Below, in pieces: positions 17,595-27,307 of a stretch of DNA of 64,000 bases. The translations under genes and the position numbers were made by a program. The stretch is from UBA2883 sp964017965. Lineage in GTDB: Bacteria; Cyanobacteriota; Vampirovibrionia; Gastranaerophilales; Gastranaerophilaceae. Each line of letters starts with the position of its first letter. Within the stretch, counting starts at the first letter, position 1. Below the pieces are notes generated by a model. That model searched no databases. It was not told where the DNA came from and saw nothing but the letters and a program-made list of their open reading frames with translations. The stretch lies in assembly GCA_964017965.1 (NCBI GenBank), contig CAXHNV010000001.1:186001-250000 (forward strand), written 5' to 3'.

Positions 17595-17622
17595 ATAATA
17601 TTCGCTAAAAATCCTAATGCAA
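17595..17622 (-). promoter_or_regulatory. Promoter of the infA ribosomal operon
   Basis: Read on the minus strand: TTGCAT (17617-17622), 16-bp spacer, TATTAT (17595-17600). It would give a leader of about 55 nt before infA. The 311-nt stretch 17532-17842 holds only this promoter and the rpoC2 terminator; I see no gene in it. Confidence 0.55.
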
Positions 17623-17797
17623 GCATTTTTACTGCTTTTTACCCACAATTTTTAATTTTCTTAATAATTGTTTTTATAATATTAGCAATCAATCAGGAGA
17701 AATCACTACATGCAAAAATGTGATATATTAGTACTTTTGGGGCATTTTCTTAATATTTCTTCATTGTTTTAATTTTTAAACAAATAAAAAAACAAAC

Positions 17798-17827
17798 AAA
17801 AAGACCACCCGCTAAGGTGGTCTTTTT
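17798..17827 (-). terminator. Intrinsic terminator of the rpoBC1C2 operon
   Basis: AAAAAGACCACC pairs with GGTGGTCTTTTT around a 6-nt loop; on the minus strand the stem ends in a T-rich tract. It lies 16 nt after the rpoC2 stop. Confidence 0.85.
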
Positions 17828-17842
17828 TATATCCGCTAAGGA

Positions 17843-20800
17843 TTATTCATCACCCTTAATCAACAAATCCGGTGAACCAAACATACCTTCTATTTCTTCT
17901 AAAATAGCAGAAGGTTTTCTTGCTTGATTTCTTTGAGCAGCAGCTCTTCTTTGAGCTTCTCTGTCCTTTTCCTCACTTGCAAATGATAAGTGATGATATC
18001 CTGTACCCGCAGGTATCAAACGACCAATGATAACGTTTTCTTTCAAACCTCTCAACAAGTCTTTCTTACCGTCAACCGCAGCTTCTGTAAGGATTCTTGT
18101 TGTTTCCTGGAATGATGCCGCTGAAATGAAGCTTTCAGTGTTCAATGACGCCTTTGTAATACCTAATAATAAGTATTCGCATTGAGCAGGCTGTCCACCC
18201 TTTTCAACTACTTCATCATTTGTTTTGTTGAATACGTGTACTTCAACCTTTTCACCAGGTAAGAAGTTTGTATCACCTGATTCAGTGATTTCAACTTTCT
18301 TAGTCATTTGACCTACAATCATTTCGATGTGTTTGTCTGCAATTTCAACACCTTGTGAACGATATACACGTTGTACTTCGTCTACTAAGTATTGTTGTGC
18401 AGCTTCAGGTCCTTTTAATCTGATAATATCGTGTGGGTTCAATGGACCGCTTGTTAAAGCGTCACCCTTAGATACTTTTTGTTTGTTTGAAACGATAATT
18501 CTTGAATCAACGTTAAACTTGATTTCCTTACGTCCCATTTCTTCAGATTCTAAGAACAATCTTGGTGTCTCATCTTCAATCTCGATAATAGCAACACCGT
18601 CATATTCAGCTAAAATAGCAGAATCTTTTGGTTTTCTTGCTTCAAGCAATTCTTCTACCCTTGGCAAACCTTGAACGATATCGCCGGTCTTTTGTCTTTC
18701 GTATCTCAATGTTGCAAGAGAGTCACCACGTTGTAATAATGAATTACCCTTTGTCTGTAACTGAGTACCTTGGCTAATCAAGTAAGGTCTACCTGTTCTT
18801 ACCAAAATACCTTTCTTAGTTACGTCAATTACATGACCTGAAACCTCTGCTACTTCGCCGCTATCAGCAACAACTTCGTCTTTCTTGATAAAGTCGCCAG
18901 CTTTAAAGTTAGCTTTGCCTTTAATAGCAATCTCTGTTTCATATTCAGAAGATTGAAGCAATAATCTTCTTGATTCCTCTTCATTGCCTGTAATTGAAGC
19001 AATACCGTCACTCAACGCTAATACTTCTGTCTTAGCAACAGCTGTCTTAGGTTCGATAACGTCACCGTCTTTTACTAACAATTCTGTTTGTAATGAATCG
19101 TTCAACTTAGAATTGCCTTCCAATTCACGACGTACAATCAATGTTTCAAGTACAACTACCTTCAATTGACCGTTAGAATCTAACTCAATCAAACCTTTCA
19201 AGTGTGATAAGTAACCTTCCATCATCAACTTCAAGCTTGTTCTTGTTAAAGTTGCACCGTCAAGGTTTCTAACTCTTGCACCGTCTTTGTATTGTAATTG
19301 TGTTTCTGAAACGATTGAAATCAAATCATCAGAAGAATCAAATCTGATAGATACATCTTTAGGTTTAACCTTTAATACTTGTACAGGTCTTACCAAAATT
19401 TGTACAGGTTTTTCTTCTAATTCAACTGTTGTATCGATTTCTTCTTCCAAATCATCTTCATAAATATCATTGAAAGCAGATTCCATAATTGTAACGATAG
19501 ATGTTTGCTTAGCCTTAACACCTTCTGCAATTACAGTACCTTTTTTGATTACAGTGTTTTCTTCAACCTTTAAGTCGTTAGCGCTAGCTAATGTATAAAC
19601 TTCACCAGGTCTGATTGTAATTTCGTGGATTACATCGTTGAACTCGTTGAATTCAACAACACCGTCGATGTGAGAGTATACGTCCTTAACGATTTCAGTA
19701 CCTTCTGTTACCAAAGTACCGTTTTCAACCATTTTTAAAGATGAATCTTTATTCAATTGGTGAACTTCTTCCGGAATGAATACGATTTCACCTGCTTTAG
19801 TGATAACTTGATTTTCGTCAACTTCAACATCGATGTATTTAATTTCACCTGATGAAGAAACTGAATATTCATCATCTACCAACTCAGCAATAACCATACC
19901 GTTTTCTACTGTTGTATCAACAGGAGCTTTAACGATATATTTTTCTTCGTCATCGCCAACTGTCCAGAATTGTTCTTTCTTAGTTTGTTCGAATGTAGCG
20001 TTTGAAGGAATCAAAGACGCAATAACGATTGTTAATTCTTTACCCTTAACAATTTTCTTGATGTTCTTTCCTTGGAACTTAGCGTCTTCAACAACCAAAT
20101 CAGAACTGTAACGAACTTCACCACCGTGTTCACAGATAATTTCAGCCTTAGCCAATTCATCACCTGCTTTAACTTTTTGGTTATCCTTAACAGATACTGA
20201 TGAACCACCAGGTAAGTTATAAACATCACCTGAAACAACCCATACAATACCTGCTTTGTTAGCAGTTCTTGAGATGTTACCTTGTCTGTCTTTCTTTTCA
20301 TCAACGTCAAATCCGTCGAAGAATACTTGACCTGCAACATCAGAGTTGATATCCATATAAGCTGTTTCTGTCAAACGACCGCTATCGTGTTGAGATGCAG
20401 GATCAAACTCAGCAAGTAAATCACCTTTCTTAACACTGTCGCCGTCTTTTACGAATACTACAGAACCTGCAAGTACGTGGTACTTGTTAGTTCTCTTTTC
20501 GCCTTTAACTTCGATATCAGCTTCGTTAATAGCAATATTAAATACGTCACCGTGACGTGTTCTTTGTTCTCTTGTCTTGATAGAAGAAGAAACAACACCG
20601 TCTTCTCTTGAACGAGTTTCTTTCTTAGCTTCTTTAACGCCAACCGCACCACCGGTGTGGAATGTTCTCAATGTCAACTGTGTACCAGGTTCACCGATTG
20701 ATTGTGCTGCGATAATACCGATTGCTTCACCGATATCAACAAGTTTTTGGGTAGTTAATGCCCAACCGTAACATTTTTGGCAAACACCGTATTCTAAGCT

Positions 20801-21691
20801 ACAAGTCAAACCTGAACGAACCTTTAATGATTCTAACTTCAAGTGAGAGATTTTTTCTACATCTTCTCTGCTCATAGTTGTATCTTTTGCTACCAATAAT
20901 GTCTTACCGTCTGTATCAAAGATATCTTCAGCAACGGTTCTGCCTAACAATCTGTCAATCAACGGAACGATAACGTTGTCACCGTCAACGATTGATGTCA
21001 TATTAATATAGTTGTCACCGCCGCAATCGTGTTCTCTTACGATAACGTCTTGAGCAACGTCAACCAAACGTCTTGTCAAATAACCTGAGTCAGCTGTTTT
21101 CAACGCTGTATCTACAAGACCCTTACGTGCACCGTATGATGAAATGATGTACTCGGTTACTGACAAACCTTCTTTAAAGTTTGACTTAATAGGTAAGTCG
21201 ATGATTTGACCTGCCGCGTCGGCCATCAAACCACGCATACCAACCAACTGTGATACCTGTGACAAGTTACCTCTCGCACCGGAGAATGCCATCATATATA
21301 CAGGATTCAATCTGTCAAAGTTTTCTACAACCTGTTCTGTCAACTTCGCTGTTGTTTCAGACCAGGTATCGATAACCTTTGTATATCTTTCTACCTCGGT
21401 GATTTCACCCTTAAGGTATCTATTAGTTGACTTTTCAATTTCTTCTTCTGCTGATGCCAACAATTCCTTCTTAGTTTCAGGAACTGATAAGTCAGAGATA
21501 GAAATAGTTACACCTGAACGAGTTGCATATTTGTAACCCAAGTTCTTCAATGTGTTAGCCAATTCCCCTGTCTTTGCACCACCGTATTCAAGATACATTT
21601 GAGAAAGTAACTTTCTAATCGCGCCCTTATCCATTAACTTGTTAATGAATTCAGGAGTTTTTGTTTTTGTACGTGAATATGTATTTTCCAT
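17843..21691 (-). CDS. rpoC2: RNA polymerase beta-prime subunit, C-terminal half (split form)
   Basis: 1282 residues, equal to the C-terminal part of bacterial beta-prime. MMAFSGARGNLSQVSQLVGM and the bridge-helix/trigger-loop region IGEPGTQLTLRTFHTGGA (about 332-349) are present, and C223, C297, C304 and C307 fit the second beta-prime zinc site. Between FHTGGA (349) and GDIVQGLPRVEELLEAR (about 1003) lie about 650 residues rich in short strands (KGD, KAGD repeats), the size and place of the cyanobacterial SI3 insertion of sandwich-barrel hybrid motifs. Residues 1003-1282 contain the usual clamp and C-terminal helices. rpoC1 lies just upstream, separated by 42 nt with a stop and new start, so the split is genuine. 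Confidence 0.97.
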   Translation of the reverse strand: MENTYSRTKTKTPEFINKLMDKGAIRKLLSQMYLEYGGAKTGELANTLKNLGYKYATRSGVTISISDLSVPETKKELLASAEEEIEKSTNRYLKGEITEVERYTKVIDTWSETTAKLTEQVVENFDRLNPVYMMAFSGARGNLSQVSQLVGMRGLMADAAGQIIDLPIKSNFKEGLSVTEYIISSYGARKGLVDTALKTADSGYLTRRLVDVAQDVIVREHDCGGDNYINMTSIVDGDNVIVPLIDRLLGRTVAEDIFDTDGKTLLVAKDTTMSREDVEKISHLKLESLKVRSGLTCSLEYGVCQKCYGWALTTQKLVDIGEAIGIIAAQSIGEPGTQLTLRTFHTGGAVGVKEAKKETRSREDGVVSSSIKTREQRTRHGDVFNIAINEADIEVKGEKRTNKYHVLAGSVVFVKDGDSVKKGDLLAEFDPASQHDSGRLTETAYMDINSDVAGQVFFDGFDVDEKKDRQGNISRTANKAGIVWVVSGDVYNLPGGSSVSVKDNQKVKAGDELAKAEIICEHGGEVRYSSDLVVEDAKFQGKNIKKIVKGKELTIVIASLIPSNATFEQTKKEQFWTVGDDEEKYIVKAPVDTTVENGMVIAELVDDEYSVSSSGEIKYIDVEVDENQVITKAGEIVFIPEEVHQLNKDSSLKMVENGTLVTEGTEIVKDVYSHIDGVVEFNEFNDVIHEITIRPGEVYTLASANDLKVEENTVIKKGTVIAEGVKAKQTSIVTIMESAFNDIYEDDLEEEIDTTVELEEKPVQILVRPVQVLKVKPKDVSIRFDSSDDLISIVSETQLQYKDGARVRNLDGATLTRTSLKLMMEGYLSHLKGLIELDSNGQLKVVVLETLIVRRELEGNSKLNDSLQTELLVKDGDVIEPKTAVAKTEVLALSDGIASITGNEEESRRLLLQSSEYETEIAIKGKANFKAGDFIKKDEVVADSGEVAEVSGHVIDVTKKGILVRTGRPYLISQGTQLQTKGNSLLQRGDSLATLRYERQKTGDIVQGLPRVEELLEARKPKDSAILAEYDGVAIIEIEDETPRLFLESEEMGRKEIKFNVDSRIIVSNKQKVSKGDALTSGPLNPHDIIRLKGPEAAQQYLVDEVQRVYRSQGVEIADKHIEMIVGQMTKKVEITESGDTNFLPGEKVEVHVFNKTNDEVVEKGGQPAQCEYLLLGITKASLNTESFISAASFQETTRILTEAAVDGKKDLLRGLKENVIIGRLIPAGTGYHHLSFASEEKDREAQRRAAAQRNQARKPSAILEEIEGMFGSPDLLIKGDE

Positions 21692-21733
21692 TTTCTATAT
21701 TTCCCTTATAAATTCTTTTCGTTAACTAACCTA

Positions 21734-23443
21734 CTAAACTAAAGCATCTCTTACAGCTTCGTTGAAAATGATTCTACCAGGAGTAGTTTCAATTCTCTTA
21801 CCTTGTTCATCACGAACGATAATCTTATCGTGAAGTTCAAGAACTCCGCTTTCCAAAGCTGCCAAAGCATCAGCATAACTGTAATAGTTACCCTTAGGTT
21901 CCATATCAGGTTTTTCAATGATTGTTAAGTAATACATACCCAAAACCATATCCTGAGAAGGAGTGATAATAGGTTTACCGTTAGCCGGAGCTAAGATGTT
22001 GTTAGTAGCTAACATTAACATTCTAGCCTCAGTTTGAGCCTCAATAGATAGAGGAACGTGAACAGCCATTTGGTCACCGTCGAAGTCGGCGTTGAACGCT
22101 GTACAAGCCAACGGATGAAGTTGAATTGCTCTACCTTCAACCAATTTAGGTTCAAACGCTTGAATACCTAATCTGTGAAGGGTCGGAGCACGGTTCAACA
22201 TTACAGGGTGTCCGTCGATTACCTCTTCTAAGATATCCCATACTTTAGGGTCTGATCTTTCAATTTTTTTCTTTGCAGACTTGATGTTTTGAACATATCC
22301 GCGTTCAATCAATTTGTTTACTACAAACGGCTTGAATAATTCGATAGCCATTTCTTTTGGTAAACCGCATTGGTTCAACTTCAATGAAGGACCTACAACG
22401 ATTACTGAACGACCTGAATAGTCTACACGTTTACCTAACAAGTTTTGACGAAAACGACCTTGTTTACCTTCAATAATGTTAGATAATGATTTCAACGCTC
22501 TGTTGTTAGGACCAACAACAGTTCTTCCGCGTCTGCCGTTATCGATAAGCGCATCAACTGCCTCTTGTAACATACGTTTTTCGTTTCTTACAATAATTTC
22601 AGGTGCACCCATTTCTAACAATCTTTGTAAACGGTTGTTTCTGTTGATTACACGTCTGTATAAATCGTTCAAGTCAGATGTAGCAAATCTGCCGCCGTCT
22701 AATTGAACCATAGGTCTCAAATCAGGAGGTGTAACAGGTAATACATCCATAATCATCCAAGTTGGGTCAGTTTCAGAAGAAATCAATGAATCTAATAATC
22801 TTAATCTCTTAATCAACTTACTCTTCTTTTGAACAGATGAAACACCGTTATCAAGCTCAGTTCTGATTTCTTGAGCCAAACCGTTTATATCTAATTCTGC
22901 TAATAATTCCTTAATAGCTTCTGCACCGATACCAACTTTTAAAGTTGATTCTTCGTGTGCATCCATATAATCTTCATATTCTTCTTCTGTTAATAGTTGA
23001 AGTCTCTTGAATTCACTGTCACCAGCATCCATAACAACATAGTTGTTGAAATAGATAACTTGTTCCAAATCTTTCAAGGTCATATCCAACAATAAACCAA
23101 GATATGAAGGAATACCTTTCAAGAACCAGATGTGAGAAACAGGTGCAGCTAATTTAATGTGACCCATTCTGTGACGTCTTACCTTAGAATCAGTAACTTC
23201 AACACCACATCTTTCACAAATGATACCTTTATGACGTACTCTTTTGTACTTACCACAGAAACATTCCCAGTCCTTTGTAGGCCCAAAGATTCTTTCACAG
23301 AACAAACCGTCTCTTTCAGGTTTCAAGGTTCTGTAATTGATTGTTTCCGGCTTAGTTACTTCCCCGTAAGACCATTTTAAAATTCTTTCCGGTGAAGCAA
23401 TGCTTATTCTTATATAATCAAAATAATCAATACTTGTAGACAA
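21734..23443 (-). CDS. rpoC1: RNA polymerase gamma subunit (N-terminal half of beta-prime)
   Basis: 569 residues. It holds the first zinc site (CFCGKYKRVRHKGIICERCG, about 61-80), the clamp, LLGKRVDYSGRSVIVVGP, and the catalytic Mg-binding motif NADFDGDQMAVH. The ORF ends shortly after the active-site domain (IIFNEAVRDALV), the same break point as cyanobacterial gamma, though slightly shorter than the usual 620 residues. The start is a TTG at 23443 with AAGGAG 9 nt upstream; no ATG is available in the right place. Confidence 0.97.
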   Translation of the reverse strand: MSTSIDYFDYIRISIASPERILKWSYGEVTKPETINYRTLKPERDGLFCERIFGPTKDWECFCGKYKRVRHKGIICERCGVEVTDSKVRRHRMGHIKLAAPVSHIWFLKGIPSYLGLLLDMTLKDLEQVIYFNNYVVMDAGDSEFKRLQLLTEEEYEDYMDAHEESTLKVGIGAEAIKELLAELDINGLAQEIRTELDNGVSSVQKKSKLIKRLRLLDSLISSETDPTWMIMDVLPVTPPDLRPMVQLDGGRFATSDLNDLYRRVINRNNRLQRLLEMGAPEIIVRNEKRMLQEAVDALIDNGRRGRTVVGPNNRALKSLSNIIEGKQGRFRQNLLGKRVDYSGRSVIVVGPSLKLNQCGLPKEMAIELFKPFVVNKLIERGYVQNIKSAKKKIERSDPKVWDILEEVIDGHPVMLNRAPTLHRLGIQAFEPKLVEGRAIQLHPLACTAFNADFDGDQMAVHVPLSIEAQTEARMLMLATNNILAPANGKPIITPSQDMVLGMYYLTIIEKPDMEPKGNYYSYADALAALESGVLELHDKIIVRDEQGKRIETTPGRIIFNEAVRDALV

Positions 23444-23489
23444 TTTTAAATTCTCCTTTTCTTGCTCCGCTTACGTAATTTGTGCTATC

Positions 23490-23511
23490 GGGCGCGGACG
23501 CGTCCGCGCCC
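23490..23511. repeat. 22-bp perfect GC-rich palindrome between rpoB and rpoC1
   Basis: GGGCGCGGACG is followed directly by its exact complement CGTCCGCGCCC. All but two base pairs are G-C in an otherwise AT-rich intergenic region. It could form a cruciform or an RNA hairpin inside the rpo transcript, or be a REP-like element. Confidence 0.75.
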
Positions 23512-23529
23512 CTACACTCGTTCGCGAAA

Positions 23530-26500
23530 TTATAACTCACCTGATGACATAGAAGTATCAAAGAAATTGATGTTCAATAACTCTGAATCCATATCTGACA
23601 ACACTCTTTTTGGAGCTGCTTTACGCATATCATCCATATCTGTCATCAAATCAACTTCTACGCCGTCTTTTTTCGCAACGGTAATATCCAAACCTATACT
23701 TTGTAATTCTCTTACAAGTACCTTGAATGATTCAGGTATACCAGGTCTTGGAATGTTATCACCCTTAACGATTGATTCGTAAGCGTGGTTTCTACCATTC
23801 ACGTCATCAGACTTGATAGTAAGCATTTCTTGCAATGTATAAGCTGCACCGTAAGCTTCAAGTGCCCAAACTTCCATTTCACCGAATCTTTGGCCACCGA
23901 ACTGAGCTTTACCGCCTAACGGTTGTTGTGTAACTAATGAGTAAGGACCGGTACTTCTTGCGTGAATCTTGTCATCAACAAGGTGGACAAGTTTCAAGAT
24001 GTATGAAAGACCTACTGCGACAGGCTTATCGAATCTTTCACCTGTACGTCCGTCAATCAAATATACTTTACCGTCTTCTCTAACCCAATCACATCCTGAT
24101 TCTTTGATACCGCGAAGAAGCTCTTCACGTGTAACTCTTTCAGATGTGTTAGCGCCGTATCTTTCGTCGAAAGAAGGTGCTTCGTAGTGTTCACCTGTCA
24201 AGTATGCAGCCAAACCTAATAAACATTCATAAGTTTGACCTACGTTCATACGAGAAGGTACACCTAGTGGGTTCAATACTATATCTACAGGAGTTCCGTC
24301 TGGTAAGAATGGCATGTCTTCTTTTGGAAGAATTCTTGATACGATACCTTTGTTACCGTGACGACCTGATAATTTATCACCTACAGATACCTTACGTCTT
24401 TGTGCGATATATACTCTGATTACAGTATTTGCACCTGGTGGAAGTTCATCACCTTTTTCTCTGTCAAATACTTTAACGTCGAGTACACGTCCGCCTTCAC
24501 CGTGAGGCACTCTCAATGAATTGTCTTTAACATCTCTTGCTTTTTCAGCGAAGATTGCTCTTAACAATTTTTCTTCAGGTGGGTGTTCAGTTTCACCTTT
24601 AGGTGTAACCTTACCTACTAAAATATCATCTGCATAAACTCTTGCACCGATACGAACGATACCTCTTTCATCCAAATGTCTCAAAGCTTCTTCTGAAACG
24701 TTCGGAATTTCACGGGTAATTTCTTCCGGACCGATTTTAGTTTGTCTAGCATCGATTTCTAATTTTTCTATGTGTAATGAAGTAAAGATATCATCGTGTA
24801 CACATCTTTCTGATAGCAAGATAGCATCCTCGAAGTTATATCCTTCCCAAGGCATATATGCTACCAAGATGTTTTTACCTAATGAAAGTTCACCGCAACT
24901 TGTAGACGCACCGTCAGCGATTACATCACCAACGTGAACCTTGTCACCTTCGTTAACGATAGGTCTTTGGTTAATACAAGTATCTTGGTTAGAACGAACG
25001 TATTTCATTAGAGTATACAAGTGAGCTTTACCTTCTAAGTCTCTAATAACGATTTCTTCACCTACAACACGTTCAACAGTACCGTCAACAGTAGAAACTG
25101 CAACCATACCTGAGTCTTTTGCAGCTCTAGCTTCAAGACCGGTACCAACAACAGGACGTTCTGTAATCAATAGAGGAACAGCCTGACGTTGCATGTTTGA
25201 ACCCATCAATGCACGGTTCGCATCATCGTGTTCGATGAACGGAATAACTGATGTCGCAACAGAGATAATCTGGATAGGACATACAGCAACGTAGTCGACT
25301 TTTGATGATTCTGTCATGATGAATTCTGAACGATATCTTGCAGGAACCATTTTGTTCTTGATTGTGTTATCTTCGTTCAACTCGATATCCGCAGGAGCAC
25401 AACGGAAGTTTTCATCTTCGTCTGCTGTCATATAAACAACATCTTCTGTAACCTTACCGTCTTTAACGATGAAGAACGGAGTTTCGATGAAACCGTATTC
25501 GTTAACTCTCGCGTGAGTAGCTAATGAACCAATCAAACCTGCGTTAGGACCTTCCGGTGTTTCTACAGGACAGATACGACCGTAGTGAGAAGGGTGGATG
25601 TCACGAACCGCGAAGCCCGCTCTTTCTCTTTGTAACCCACCAGGTCCAAGAGCTGAAATACGTCTTTTGTGAGTAATTTCTGCTAATGGGTTAGTTTGGT
25701 CCATGAACTGTGACAACTGAGATGAACCGAAGAACTCTCTTAATGCTGCCACTAACGGTTTTGTATTCAATAAGTTCAATGGTGTTAATGTTTCAGAATC
25801 TTGAAGAGTCATTCTTTCTTTAACGATTCTTTCGATTCTTGAAAGACCAACTCTGAATTGGTTTTGTAACAATTCACCAACTGAACGGATTCTTCTGTTT
25901 CCTAAGTGGTCGATATCATCCAATGTACCTTCATCGTAAGTCAAGTTGATAAGGTATTCGATTGAAGCAATGATATCTTCTCTTGTTAATGTTCTAACAT
26001 TCTTAGGAATGTTCAAGTTAAGTTTTTTGTTTAATTTATAACGACCAACTCTACCGATATCGTATTTCTTATCGTCGAAGAAACGTGATTCTAAGATTTG
26101 GCGTCCGCCTTGAGGAGACGCAGGGTCACCCGGACGTAATTTCTTGTACAATTCGATTAAAGCATCGTCAGTTGTTTCAGTTGTATCTTTATCCAAAGTT
26201 TTCTTCAAGAAATCGAAGTGAGTGAATAAAGATTCCATTTCTGTAACTGTGATACCCATAGCTTTAAGTACTGTAGTAGCTAAGATTTTTCTGTTTTTGT
26301 CTATCTTCATATAAACTAAATCGTTAGCATCAGTTTCGATTTTCAACCAAGCACCTCTGTTTGGAATCATGGTTGCGTTGTATAAACGTTTACCGGTTGG
26401 AGAAGTTTCTCTCTTGAAGTAAACACCAGGTGAACGAACGATTTGAGAAACGATAACACGTTCCGCACCGTTAACAATGAATGTACCTTTGTCAGTCATT

Positions 26501-26847
26501 GTAGGGATGTCACCGATATAAACTTCTTGTTCTTTGATTTCACCGGTATCACGGTTAACCAAACGAACCATAACACGAAGCTGTTTAGCGTAAGTAGCGT
26601 CGTGGATTCTAGCTTCTTCAACAGTATACTTCGCATTGTCAAACGTATAGTTTGGCAAGAAGTGCAATTCTAATCTTCCTGTATAATCTTTAACAGGGCT
26701 AAAAGCAAGTAATTCTTCTTTCAGACCTTCTTTTAAGAACCATTCAAAAGATTTCTTTTGAATATCAATTAAGTCAGGTAAGTAATCCAAACGGGTATTA
26801 GGTATGCCCATCGGAGTAACTCGTTTTGCATATTTTGTTGTCGACAT
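23530..26847 (-). CDS. rpoB: RNA polymerase beta subunit
   Basis: 1105 residues. Landmarks in order: LPDLIDIQKKSFEWFLKEGL (N-terminus), the rifampicin region SSQLSQFMDQTNPLAEITHK then RRISALGPGGL, VCPVETPEGPNAGL-like RICPVETPEGPNAGLIGSLA, AYMPWEGYNFEDAILLSE, and SVGDKLSGRHGNKGIVSRIL. The C-terminus GGQRFGEMEVWALEAYGAAY is also standard. Within the rifampicin cluster the usual sensitive residues (Q, D, H, R, S) look intact. GAGGTAAATTA precedes the ATG. The leader is about 135 nt long; rplJL is not in the window upstream. Confidence 0.98.
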   Translation of the reverse strand: MSTTKYAKRVTPMGIPNTRLDYLPDLIDIQKKSFEWFLKEGLKEELLAFSPVKDYTGRLELHFLPNYTFDNAKYTVEEARIHDATYAKQLRVMVRLVNRDTGEIKEQEVYIGDIPTMTDKGTFIVNGAERVIVSQIVRSPGVYFKRETSPTGKRLYNATMIPNRGAWLKIETDANDLVYMKIDKNRKILATTVLKAMGITVTEMESLFTHFDFLKKTLDKDTTETTDDALIELYKKLRPGDPASPQGGRQILESRFFDDKKYDIGRVGRYKLNKKLNLNIPKNVRTLTREDIIASIEYLINLTYDEGTLDDIDHLGNRRIRSVGELLQNQFRVGLSRIERIVKERMTLQDSETLTPLNLLNTKPLVAALREFFGSSQLSQFMDQTNPLAEITHKRRISALGPGGLQRERAGFAVRDIHPSHYGRICPVETPEGPNAGLIGSLATHARVNEYGFIETPFFIVKDGKVTEDVVYMTADEDENFRCAPADIELNEDNTIKNKMVPARYRSEFIMTESSKVDYVAVCPIQIISVATSVIPFIEHDDANRALMGSNMQRQAVPLLITERPVVGTGLEARAAKDSGMVAVSTVDGTVERVVGEEIVIRDLEGKAHLYTLMKYVRSNQDTCINQRPIVNEGDKVHVGDVIADGASTSCGELSLGKNILVAYMPWEGYNFEDAILLSERCVHDDIFTSLHIEKLEIDARQTKIGPEEITREIPNVSEEALRHLDERGIVRIGARVYADDILVGKVTPKGETEHPPEEKLLRAIFAEKARDVKDNSLRVPHGEGGRVLDVKVFDREKGDELPPGANTVIRVYIAQRRKVSVGDKLSGRHGNKGIVSRILPKEDMPFLPDGTPVDIVLNPLGVPSRMNVGQTYECLLGLAAYLTGEHYEAPSFDERYGANTSERVTREELLRGIKESGCDWVREDGKVYLIDGRTGERFDKPVAVGLSYILKLVHLVDDKIHARSTGPYSLVTQQPLGGKAQFGGQRFGEMEVWALEAYGAAYTLQEMLTIKSDDVNGRNHAYESIVKGDNIPRPGIPESFKVLVRELQSIGLDITVAKKDGVEVDLMTDMDDMRKAAPKRVLSDMDSELLNINFFDTSMSSGEL

Positions 26848-26990
26848 TAATTTACCTCGTCTATTCTATTTTGATGTACGTACTTTTAAACTTGGTTGAT
26901 ATAGGCTGTTTCGCTTGTGTATTGTGCCTCTTGCACTATATCTTCACCGTCAAAGCATGACAATACCCCATACTTTGAGCATGTTATCAT

Positions 26991-27018
26991 ATCGTAACAC
27001 TTCAAAGTACATAGTCAA
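26991..27018 (-). promoter_or_regulatory. Promoter of the rpoB operon
   Basis: On the minus strand TTGACT (27013-27018), a 16-bp spacer and TACGAT (26991-26996). Transcription would start near 26985, leaving a leader of about 135 nt. The stretch 26848-27142 contains this and no gene. Confidence 0.5.
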
Positions 27019-27142
27019 GCAGAATAAACGTAGAAATTACAATTAATTGTAAGGTTTTGTTACAAAAACTTATTTGCAAGCATATTTTATAGTGCAAAAA
27101 CAGTGTGTATAAATTTGTTCAATATGCACTTATTATTAATGT

Positions 27143-27307
27143 ATGTTTGAAATCGAAAAACCTGAAATGGTAAATAAAACATTTAGACTACCTTTAGCAC
27201 TTGTTGAACAATTATCACAAGTAGCTCAAAATCAAGGTATATCTGTAAATAATCTAGTTAAACAATGTTGCGAATATGCCCTAAAAAATCTCAACAATAA
27301 AGATTAG
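27143..27307 (+). CDS. Ribbon-helix-helix protein, copy 1
   Basis: A 54-residue protein: MFEIEKPEMVNKTFRLPLAL, then VEQLSQVAQNQGISVNNLVK and a tail QCCEYALKNLNNKD. The VNKTFRLPLALVEQLSQVA strand-helix and the ISVNNLVKQCCEYAL second helix are the Arc/CopG ribbon-helix-helix pattern. Such proteins bind DNA as dimers and often control their own genes. There is a clear paralogue at 27951 with the same 3-prime DNA. TATTAT (27131-27136) lies 6 nt before the ATG and there is no Shine-Dalgarno. Its stop overlaps that of the convergent gene at 27304. Confidence 0.8.
   Translation: MFEIEKPEMVNKTFRLPLALVEQLSQVAQNQGISVNNLVKQCCEYALKNLNNKD

Noticed and set aside
17430..17723. 97-codon plus-strand ORF opposite infA
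   Set aside because: Overlaps infA and its promoter antisense, with no start signal or recognisable family.
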